Part shown: positions 48,158-55,933 of the stretch, piece after piece
Position numbering within the stretch: the first letter of the stretch is position 1
Layout: the number at the start of each line of letters is the position of its first letter
From: Wocania ichthyoenteri Th78
GTDB taxonomy: Bacteria > Bacteroidota > Bacteroidia > Flavobacteriales > Flavobacteriaceae
DNA: 64,000 bases
Direction of reading: 5' to 3'
Assembly (NCBI RefSeq): GCF_000789235.1
Contig: NZ_KN525716.1
Coordinates: 3,330,100-3,394,099 of the forward strand
Program-made: the position numbers and the translations under genes
The notes under the pieces: generated by a model
What the model was told of the DNA's origin: nothing
Database searches by the model: none
What the model saw: only the letters and a program-made list of their open reading frames with translations

Positions 48158-49381
48158 ATGGCTAACGAGATTATCTTATTAAATATTTCGGGACAAGATA
48201 AACCAGGATTAACATCTAGTTTAACATCAGTTTTAGCACAATATGGTGCTAAAGTGTTAGATATTGGTCAGGCAAATATTCATGATACATTGTCTTTAGG
48301 AATACTGTTTGAAATTCAATCTAAGAAAAAATCTGCTGCAGTTTTAAAAGACTTACTTTTTAAGGCTTATGAGTTAGGTATTACCGCTAAATTTACTCCA
48401 ATCTCGCTAGAAGATTATGAAAAATGGGTGAGTCTTCAAGGTAAAGATCGATATATTGTTACTATTTTAGGAGAAAAACTAGCTGCCGAACAAATATCTG
48501 AAGTTACTAAAGTAATTTCAGAAAAAAACTTGAATATAGATTCTATAAAAAGGCTTACAGGGCGACTTTCGCTTGTTGAAGAAGCAGAATACCCTAGAGC
48601 TTCTATACAATTATCTATTAGAGGTGAAATTGATAATAAAAACGAGTTTACTGAAAAATTCATGCAAATTTCACACGATTTAGATGTTGATATTGCATTT
48701 CAAGAAGATAATATTTATAGAAGAAATAGGCGCTTAGTTTGTTTTGATATGGATTCTACACTTATTCAAACAGAAGTTATTGATGAATTAGCAGAATTAG
48801 CAGGAGTAGGAGAAGAGGTAAAAGCTATTACAGAATCTGCAATGAATGGAGAAATAGATTTTAACGAAAGTTTTAAAAGGCGTATGAAGCTTTTAAAAGG
48901 ATTGAGTGAAGATGTATTGCATGATGTTGCTATTAATCTGCCAATAACAAAAGGCGCACGACGACTTATTGATACTCTTAAAAGCTACGGATTTAAAACT
49001 GCTATTTTATCTGGAGGGTTTTCATATTTTGGGCATTATTTACAAAAAGAATTAGGTATAGATTATGTATATGCTAACCAATTAGAAATTAAAGATGGCG
49101 TTTTAACTGGTGGTTATCTTGGGGATATTGTTGATGGTAATAAAAAAGCAGAATACCTTAAAGAAATTGCAAAGAAAGAGGGTATAGATATAAGCCAAAC
49201 TATTGCAGTTGGAGATGGTGCAAACGATTTACAAATGCTTAATCTAGCCGGCTTAGGCATTGCTTTTCATGCTAAACCAAAAGTTAAAGATAATGCGCAA
49301 AGTGCTATATCCAGTATAGGGTTAGATGGTGTGTTGTATTTGTTAGGATATCATGACAGGCATATTGATTTAATTGAGTAG
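48158..49381 (+). CDS. serB: Phosphoserine phosphatase with N-terminal ACT domains
   Basis: 407 residues. Two ACT-like domains (about 3-85 and 98-180; LLNISGQDKPGLTSSLTSVLAQYGA and YIVTILGEKLAAEQISEVTKVI) probably bind serine for feedback. The HAD domain has nucleophile Asp197 in CFDMDSTLIQTEVIDELA, motif II Ser in AILSGGFSYF, and the final acidic motif VGDGANDLQML. It dephosphorylates phosphoserine in serine synthesis. Standing alone between a lipoprotein gene and the GH3 fusion gene. Confidence 0.93.
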   Translation: MANEIILLNISGQDKPGLTSSLTSVLAQYGAKVLDIGQANIHDTLSLGILFEIQSKKKSAAVLKDLLFKAYELGITAKFTPISLEDYEKWVSLQGKDRYIVTILGEKLAAEQISEVTKVISEKNLNIDSIKRLTGRLSLVEEAEYPRASIQLSIRGEIDNKNEFTEKFMQISHDLDVDIAFQEDNIYRRNRRLVCFDMDSTLIQTEVIDELAELAGVGEEVKAITESAMNGEIDFNESFKRRMKLLKGLSEDVLHDVAINLPITKGARRLIDTLKSYGFKTAILSGGFSYFGHYLQKELGIDYVYANQLEIKDGVLTGGYLGDIVDGNKKAEYLKEIAKKEGIDISQTIAVGDGANDLQMLNLAGLGIAFHAKPKVKDNAQSAISSIGLDGVLYLLGYHDRHIDLIE

Positions 49382-49517
49382 TTCATTGTTTAGAAAATTA
49401 AAACCGTCTGTTTATAATCTTATTATAATTCTATCTTAAAGTCTTTTTTTCTTCTTTTTAAAAGTATTATTTTGGCATAGTTATTACTATTAATAATATT
49501 TAAAATTTATCCATTAT

Positions 49518-52475
49518 ATGCGCCACTTCGTTCTCTCATTTCTATCTTTTTTTACAGTTATTTTTGCATTTGGTCAGATATCTTCAAACCCTCTATTGCA
49601 TGAAGATGTTGAAGGGCAGCAAAAATGGGTTGATAGTGTGTATAATTCGTTAACTCTAAAAGAAAAAGTTGGACAGTTGTATATGATTATGATTTTTTCT
49701 AATCAAGATAAAAAAACAAAAAACGCTAATATAAAACTAATTCAAGATCATAAATTGGGTGGTGTTATTTATTCGCTTGGTGGTCCCGTAAAGCAAGCTA
49801 AATTAAACAACGAATTACAAGCCATGTCTAAAGTACCTCTTTTAGTTGGTATGGATGCTGAATGGGGTTTAGGAATGCGTTTAGATTCTACCTATTCGTT
49901 TCCGTGGAATATGACACTTGGTGCCATAAAAGATAACAATCTTATTAAGCAAACAGGAAAGTATATTGGCGAGCATTGTAAGCGTTTAGGCGTTCATTTT
50001 AATTTTGCACCAGTTACAGATATTAACACCAATCCTAAAAACCCAATAATTGGCAATCGCTCATTTGGAGAAGATAGAGATAATGTTACGGCAAAAGCTT
50101 TAGTGTTAATGGAAGGTATGCAAGATGCAGGTGTTTTGGCTAATGCAAAGCATTTCCCAGGACATGGCGATACCGATCAAGATTCACATAAAACATTACC
50201 ATCAGTTAGTTTTAGTGAAAAACGAATAGATTCAATTGAGTTATATCCATATAAAAAATTAATTAAAGAAGGACTTTCTAGTGTTATGGTAGCGCACTTA
50301 AATGTGCCTAGTTTAGAAGCACGTTCTGGCTATCCATCATCACTATCAAAACATATAGTTACAGATATTTTAAAAGAGCGTTTAGGCTTTAAAGGATTGA
50401 TATTCACAGATGCTTTAAATATGAAAGGTGTAGCAGATTATATAGAACCTGCGATTGATGGTAATACATCTGGGAAATTTGCAACAAGTGGCGAAATAGA
50501 TTTGGCTGCATTTAAAGCTGGTAATGATGTTTTGCTTATTTCTGAAGATGTTCCTGCTGGTATTTCTAAAATTTCAGAAGCTTATGAGAAAGGTGAGATT
50601 ACTGAAGAACGTTTAGCGCATTCAGTAAAAAAGGTGCTTCAGGCTAAATATAAAGTCGGATTAAATAATTATAAACCTATTGGATTGTATAATTTACATG
50701 AAGATTTGAATAGAATTGAAGACGATGTTTTATATGAAGATCTTATTGAAAATGCTATCACCATTGTAAAGAATAAAAACGATTTGTTGCCCATTCGTCA
50801 GTTAGAAACTAAAACTATGGCTTACGTGAAATTGGGAGACGATAGTGGTTTTACATTCTTTAATGAACTAAAAAAATACACTAAAGTTCATGCTATTGAA
50901 GCTGAAAAATTGGATGAATTAATGAATAAATTACAACCCTACAATACCGTTGTAATTGGTTTGCATCGCTCTAACGAAAGTCCCTGGAAGCCTCATAAAT
51001 TTACCGATAAAGAATTAGTTTGGTTACACGAAATAGCTAGAACACATGCTGTAATATTAGATGTTTTTGTAAAACCTTATGCTTTATCAGATTTAAAAAC
51101 TATTGAGAATATTGAAAGTATTGTAGTTAGTTATCAAAATAGTGAGATTGCTCAACAAAAATCAGCACAACTTATATTTGGTGCTTTTGCAGCAAAAGGC
51201 ACGCTACCTGTTTCTACAGGTGAATTTTTTAAACAAGGTCATGGTATTAACAATTTTTCAATAAAACGATTAGGATATTCTAGTCCAGAACGTGTGGGTA
51301 TGAATTCATTAAAATTGAGTAAGATAGATTCTGTGGCTCAAATGGCTGTTGATTCTATGATGACTCCGGGAATTCAACTTTTGGTGGCAAGACGCGGTAA
51401 AGTTATTTACAATAAAAACTTCGGAAAACACACTTATAAAGGAAAAGAAAAAGTAGCTTTTGATGATGTTTACGATGTCGCTTCATTAACAAAAATTCTA
51501 GCCACATTGCCAGTACTTATGCAAATGGTAGAGCAAGGTATAGTATCTTTAAATAGTAAACTTTCAGAAATTTTACCCGAGTATAAAAAATCTAATAAAA
51601 AAGATATTACTATTAAACAGATGCTTTCTCATTATGCGAGATTACGCCCCTGGGAACCCTTTTATTATAAAACACTCGATTCGGTTACAAAACGCCCTAG
51701 CTCTAAATATTACAGAAAAGTTAAGAGTGATAAATTTAATATTGAAGTCACTAAAGATTTGTTTTTACGTAGTGATTATAAAGATTCTATTCCTGAGATA
51801 ATTAAAGATTCTGAATTGTTAGACCGATTAAGATATAGATATAGCGATTTTCCTTATTATATTTTAAAGAAATTTATTGAGAAACATTACGACAAAGGCT
51901 TAGATGAAATAGTGCAAAATCATTTTTATGAATCTTTAGGAGCAAATTACACGTTATACAATCCGTATCATAAAATAAGTAATAAAAAGATAGTTCCAAC
52001 TGAGATTGACGATTACTATCGCTATGAAGAAGTACATGGTTTTGTACATGATATGGGTGCTGCAATGCAAAACGGAGTAGGCGGACATGCTGGTGTTTTT
52101 AGTAATGCCAATGACGTTGCTAAAATTATGCAAATGTATTTGCAAAAAGGGTTTTATGGCGGTAAACGGTATTTAAAACCTGAAACTATAGATATGTTTA
52201 ATACTTGTTATTTTTGTGAAAAGGATAATAGAAGAGGCGTTGGTTTCGATAAACCACAATTAGGAGAAGAAGGACCAACTTGTGGTTGTATATCGATGAC
52301 GAGTTTTGGGCATTCAGGATTTACTGGTACGTATGCTTGGGCCGATCCAGAAGAAGAAATTATTTATGTGTTTTTAGCAAATAGAACATATCCTAAAGCT
52401 GGAAAAAACATATTGTTAAAAAAGAATATAAGAACAGATATTCAACGTTTAATTTACGAAGCGATAGAAGAATAA
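49518..52475 (+). CDS. Secreted GH3 (NagZ-like) and serine beta-lactamase-family fusion protein
   Basis: 985 residues with signal peptide (to about FAFGQ, 20). Residues about 30-600 are GH3: KHFPGHGDTDQDSHKTLP is the NagZ-type His/Asp acid-base loop, and nucleophile Asp298 lies in FTDALNMKGV. Residues about 610-985 are a class C beta-lactamase/penicillin-binding-like domain with S656-x-x-K659 (SLTK), a Tyr motif (YSDF) and the late HSGFTGTY block. Fusions of this type occur in Bacteroidota and would cut GlcNAc from muropeptides and act on a peptide or ester bond in the periplasm (inference). Confidence 0.9.
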   Translation: MRHFVLSFLSFFTVIFAFGQISSNPLLHEDVEGQQKWVDSVYNSLTLKEKVGQLYMIMIFSNQDKKTKNANIKLIQDHKLGGVIYSLGGPVKQAKLNNELQAMSKVPLLVGMDAEWGLGMRLDSTYSFPWNMTLGAIKDNNLIKQTGKYIGEHCKRLGVHFNFAPVTDINTNPKNPIIGNRSFGEDRDNVTAKALVLMEGMQDAGVLANAKHFPGHGDTDQDSHKTLPSVSFSEKRIDSIELYPYKKLIKEGLSSVMVAHLNVPSLEARSGYPSSLSKHIVTDILKERLGFKGLIFTDALNMKGVADYIEPAIDGNTSGKFATSGEIDLAAFKAGNDVLLISEDVPAGISKISEAYEKGEITEERLAHSVKKVLQAKYKVGLNNYKPIGLYNLHEDLNRIEDDVLYEDLIENAITIVKNKNDLLPIRQLETKTMAYVKLGDDSGFTFFNELKKYTKVHAIEAEKLDELMNKLQPYNTVVIGLHRSNESPWKPHKFTDKELVWLHEIARTHAVILDVFVKPYALSDLKTIENIESIVVSYQNSEIAQQKSAQLIFGAFAAKGTLPVSTGEFFKQGHGINNFSIKRLGYSSPERVGMNSLKLSKIDSVAQMAVDSMMTPGIQLLVARRGKVIYNKNFGKHTYKGKEKVAFDDVYDVASLTKILATLPVLMQMVEQGIVSLNSKLSEILPEYKKSNKKDITIKQMLSHYARLRPWEPFYYKTLDSVTKRPSSKYYRKVKSDKFNIEVTKDLFLRSDYKDSIPEIIKDSELLDRLRYRYSDFPYYILKKFIEKHYDKGLDEIVQNHFYESLGANYTLYNPYHKISNKKIVPTEIDDYYRYEEVHGFVHDMGAAMQNGVGGHAGVFSNANDVAKIMQMYLQKGFYGGKRYLKPETIDMFNTCYFCEKDNRRGVGFDKPQLGEEGPTCGCISMTSFGHSGFTGTYAWADPEEEIIYVFLANRTYPKAGKNILLKKNIRTDIQRLIYEAIEE

Positions 52476-52493
52476 AGAAGATTTAAGAGAAAA

Positions 52494-52578
52494 GATACAA
52501 GAATAAAGAAATTGTTAAAAGAATAAAGAAATTGTTTGATAAAATCGAATAAATATATCAAATCTTTATTCTTGTATC
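52494..52578. repeat. Long inverted repeat with internal direct repeats
   Basis: GATACAAGAATAAAGA (52494-52509) is an exact complement of 52563-52578, with partial extension outward (AGAAAA and TTTTCT). Between the arms, GAATAAAGAAATTGTT occurs twice (52501-52516, 52521-52536). It may fold as a long hairpin and could serve as terminator for the GH3 gene; the layout is like dispersed repeats of flavobacteria. Confidence 0.6.
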
Positions 52579-52613
52579 TATTTTCTTTACTCTGAAAATT
52601 TAGAATAAATTTT

Positions 52614-53750
52614 ATGAAAATAGGTATTGTTTGTTATCCAACATTTGGTGGTAGTGGTGTAGTTGCAACCGAACTTGGTTTAGAGTTGTCTAAACGAGGA
52701 CACGAAATACACTTTATCACCTACAACCAACCAGTTAGATTGGAGTTGTTGAGTAACCATGTGCATTATCATGAAGTAAATGTTCCAGAGTACCCTTTAT
52801 TTCATTATCAACCATACGAGCTTGCTTTATCGAGTAAATTAGTAGATATGGTAAAGCTTCATGGAATTGAAATTTTACATGTACACTATGCAATTCCACA
52901 TGCTTATGCAGCTTATATGGCTAAAAAAATGTTGATAGAAGAAAACATTTATGTGCCTATTGTTACCACGTTACATGGTACCGATATTACACTTGTTGGT
53001 AGTCATCCATTTTATAAACCAGCAGTTACCTTTAGTATAAACAAATCGGATGCTGTAACAGCAGTTTCGCAGAGTTTAAAAGAGGATACATTGCGCTTAT
53101 TCGATATTAAAAATGAGATTAGCGTAGTGCCTAATTTTATAGATTTAAGTAAGTATAATGATGGATTTACTGACTGTCAACGTGCTATGATGGCAAATGA
53201 CGATGAAAAAATTATTACTCATATTAGTAATTTACGAGAAGTAAAACGCGTGCAAGATGTTATTACTGTTTTTTACAATATTCAAAAAGAAATGCCAGCA
53301 AAATTAATGCTAGTAGGAGAGGGGCCAGAACGCGAGAGAATGGAATGGCGTTGTCAACAATTAGGTATTACAGACAAGGTTGTTTTCTTTGGAAAAAGCA
53401 ACGAAATAGATAAAATATTATGTTTTAGTGATTTATTTTTGCTGCCATCTCAAACCGAGAGCTTTGGTTTAGCTGCACTAGAAGCTATGGCATCTGGGGT
53501 TCCTGTAATATCTAGTAATACAGGAGGGATTCCAGAAGTAAACGTACATGGTGTTTCTGGATTTTTAAGTGATGTTGGTGATGTTGATGATATGACTAAA
53601 AATGCATTACATATTTTAAACAATGAAAACCGATTAGAGACCTTTAAAAATAATGCCAGAAAAGAATCCTTAAAATACGATTTACATAATATTGTACCAC
53701 AATATGAAGCTATTTACGAAGATACTTTGGCTAAATGTTTGGTACTTTAG
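52614..53750 (+). CDS. bshA: N-acetyl-alpha-D-glucosaminyl L-malate synthase BshA
   Basis: 378 residues, GT4 glycosyltransferase. It joins UDP-GlcNAc and L-malate, the first step of bacillithiol synthesis. The N-terminus MKIGIVCYPTFGGSGVVATELGLELSKRGHEIHFITYNQPVRL is characteristic of BshA. The nucleotide-sugar site has VPNFIDLSKYN, ISNLREVKRVQDVI, and the GT4 motif ESFGLAALEAMASGVPVISSNTGGIPEV. BshB and BshC are not in this window. The preceding inverted repeat separates it from the GH3 gene. Confidence 0.93.
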   Translation: MKIGIVCYPTFGGSGVVATELGLELSKRGHEIHFITYNQPVRLELLSNHVHYHEVNVPEYPLFHYQPYELALSSKLVDMVKLHGIEILHVHYAIPHAYAAYMAKKMLIEENIYVPIVTTLHGTDITLVGSHPFYKPAVTFSINKSDAVTAVSQSLKEDTLRLFDIKNEISVVPNFIDLSKYNDGFTDCQRAMMANDDEKIITHISNLREVKRVQDVITVFYNIQKEMPAKLMLVGEGPERERMEWRCQQLGITDKVVFFGKSNEIDKILCFSDLFLLPSQTESFGLAALEAMASGVPVISSNTGGIPEVNVHGVSGFLSDVGDVDDMTKNALHILNNENRLETFKNNARKESLKYDLHNIVPQYEAIYEDTLAKCLVL

Positions 53751-53806
53751 GATTTTAAAAAAATAGCTAACTTTTCTTATAAAGCCAAGTTTTGTAAAAA
53801 GACACA

Positions 53807-55372
53807 TTAATCATCTTTAGGAAATGTAACATGCTGATAAGCACCTAAGTCTGGTGAAGTAGTTCTGTTTATATTTAAAATATCTGTAGGTATTTGGCTT
53901 GAAAACAACACGTTGCCTTTATTTATCGCAGCAGATTCATCACCAATAATAAATTGGTTTAATTCTACATCCTTAAAATTTGGATCTTCATTAAATATAT
54001 TGTTTTCATAAAGATTTGTGTTTTCCAAATTGTAATTATCTCCAGTAAAATTATTGTTATTGTCTTCAAAACGGATTAAACAATTAGTAAACTTAAAGTT
54101 AAAAGTAATTGCTGAGTCTTCAATTTCATCTAATAAAATCTCTGGATTATCATTTCCGTAAATAATACAATTATTAAAGTTAGCTTCGGTTAAGTCTGCA
54201 AGAATAGCATTGTTATCTTCATCTGTTACAAAATTGTTTAGCAAAACCGATGGAAATTGCCTAAATCCGTTACTCCAATAATTTGCAATGGTGCAATGTG
54301 TAAAATTATAAGTTCCTCCTAATGTTCCCGCAAACGATGATTGTCCAGAATTATTTATAACTACGTTTTCTCCAGTTATAGATGTGTTTCTTCCCAAAAT
54401 CCCAAAATTACTAGAATTGTAAATTTGAGAATTACTAATTTTAAGCTTTTCTGTCGCACCATTTGGGTTACCATCGCTTAAAATACCAACTGTTGCATTT
54501 TTAATTGTAGCGTAGTTTATGCTATTGTTTATGCTGCCATCAAACAGCCAGATAGTTCCCCATTGCCCTGGTGTGTTAGAGAAATTTGATTCTAATCGGT
54601 CACCTTCAAAAATAACTTCATTTTCTAACAAATTTTGGTCATTACTAAACGAACCATTAGCATTAAGTGTTGCGCCCTCAGAAACGATTAACCCAGAATT
54701 AGAATGAAAGTGTAGGCGTGCGCCAGCATTAATGGTTAGTGTTTCTCCATTGGGTACAGCAGCAAAGCCATATATTACATAAGGTTTTTCGTTGGTAAAG
54801 GTTAGTTCGGTATTTAAAAGCTCTCGCCCTTGTAATTCAGTTTCAACTAATTCACCTCCAACATTAAGCGTTAATGTCTCAATAACTTTTGTAGTGTTAT
54901 CTCTGTTAGGGTAAATAAAAACAGCATCTTGTACAAGGGTTACAAGTTCTACTTTTTGAAGATTTGAGTTGGAGTCGAATTCAATTTGATCGGTATATAA
55001 ATAATTACCATTTGGATTAGAGAAGTTATTAATGTCAATAGTAGTTTCAACAAAAATAAATATACTGTCTTTAGCTAAAATTTGAATGTTCTCGAATGTT
55101 TTACCAGAGATACCATCAACATTTAGTCTGTATTCTGAAGTGTTTCCCAAACCAAGTTTTACTGTAGGAATAACAATGTCATCATCACTTTTATTATAAA
55201 CTTTTAAGTTATAAGTGCTAGAGCCAATGTTAGTAAAAACAGTATCTAAATAAACGGTGTCTTTAGAAAACTCTAGATTTCCTGTACTTGGAGAAAACTC
55301 AAAATCTTTGCGGCAAGAACTCCAAAGAATTAAAAAGCTAATAGTAAAAATAAAATAGAGACTACGTTTCAT
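53807..55372 (-). CDS. Lipoprotein with right-handed beta-helix
   Basis: 521 residues with lipoprotein signal (SSC, Cys20). The N-terminal part (about 30-130) looks immunoglobulin-like (SKDTVYLDTVFTNIGSSTYNLKVYNKSDDDIVIPTVKLG), followed by a parallel beta-helix with repeating short strands (INYATIKNATVGILSDGN, KISNSQIYNSSNFGILGRNTSITGENVVINNSGQ, FNNCIIYGND). Such helices bind or cleave polysaccharides, but no lyase catalytic motif is visible. It ends with DLGAYQH, a terminal motif common to this family. Function unknown. Confidence 0.8.
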   Translation of the reverse strand: MKRSLYFIFTISFLILWSSCRKDFEFSPSTGNLEFSKDTVYLDTVFTNIGSSTYNLKVYNKSDDDIVIPTVKLGLGNTSEYRLNVDGISGKTFENIQILAKDSIFIFVETTIDINNFSNPNGNYLYTDQIEFDSNSNLQKVELVTLVQDAVFIYPNRDNTTKVIETLTLNVGGELVETELQGRELLNTELTFTNEKPYVIYGFAAVPNGETLTINAGARLHFHSNSGLIVSEGATLNANGSFSNDQNLLENEVIFEGDRLESNFSNTPGQWGTIWLFDGSINNSINYATIKNATVGILSDGNPNGATEKLKISNSQIYNSSNFGILGRNTSITGENVVINNSGQSSFAGTLGGTYNFTHCTIANYWSNGFRQFPSVLLNNFVTDEDNNAILADLTEANFNNCIIYGNDNPEILLDEIEDSAITFNFKFTNCLIRFEDNNNNFTGDNYNLENTNLYENNIFNEDPNFKDVELNQFIIGDESAAINKGNVLFSSQIPTDILNINRTTSPDLGAYQHVTFPKDD

Positions 55373-55504
55373 AAAATTGGATAGACTAATATAATTAACG
55401 GCAAAAATAAATAAATATACCTTAGCCGTAAAAATATAACTTTTGAATGTATGAAATAGTATATTAAAGGTATTTCACAAAATTAAAAAGTAGTTTAAAC
55501 AATT

Positions 55505-55600
55505 ATGGGTATTATGGGAAAGAAAAATTATTTGGTTAGATTTGAACAATTTTTAATTTCTATATTGGCTTTGTTAACAGTTATAATAGTATATTTTTAA
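55505..55600 (+). CDS. Possible 31-residue single-span membrane micropeptide
   Basis: Reads MGIMGKKNYLVRFEQF followed by a 15-residue hydrophobic segment ending in VIIVYF and a stop. Positively charged N-terminus and a hydrophobic helix fit a small membrane protein, but there is no conservation evidence and chance cannot be excluded in AT-rich DNA. Confidence 0.25.
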   Translation: MGIMGKKNYLVRFEQFLISILALLTVIIVYF

Positions 55601-55845
55601 TTCTATATTATTTTGTTCTGTTAATTATTTATAATAATGAAGCCAACCAAAGACCAGAAGGACAAATTCTAAGTATTATTAGATAAATTTTACGGACGCC
55701 TTTTTAATCAAAATAAGAATTTAGTATTAAGTAGTTCGTAAAAATAAAGTTAAAAAAACTTCGAAATATGATAATTTAGGAGTTTTTTTATGGTGTAATG
55801 GTAAGTTAATAATGAAGATGTATGCGATTTTTTATTATTAAAAAA

Positions 55846-55863
55846 CCATACAAAAACCATACA
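55846..55863. promoter_or_regulatory. Direct repeats CCATACA before the regulator gene
   Basis: CCATACA at 55846-55852 and again at 55857-55863, spaced 11 bases, one helical turn. A related pair, CCATACA and CTATACA, is at 58756 and 58766 before the susC gene. Both pairs are in gaps flanking the regulator, so they may be binding sites for it. Confidence 0.35.
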
Positions 55864-55933
55864 AAGTATTTGATAATGTAATAAATACAAGGATTTATAC
55901 TATATTAGTAACGCAACATTAATTGCTTTACAA

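Larger units (their letters stand above)
55373..55933. other. 561-base gap before the regulator gene
   Basis: It contains a possible 31-residue reading frame (55505-55600), a weak hairpin AAAAAAACT (55752-55760) / AGTTTTTTT (55781-55789), and two CCATACA direct repeats at 55846 and 55857 close to the regulator start. The remainder is AT-rich with no clear gene. Confidence 0.5.
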
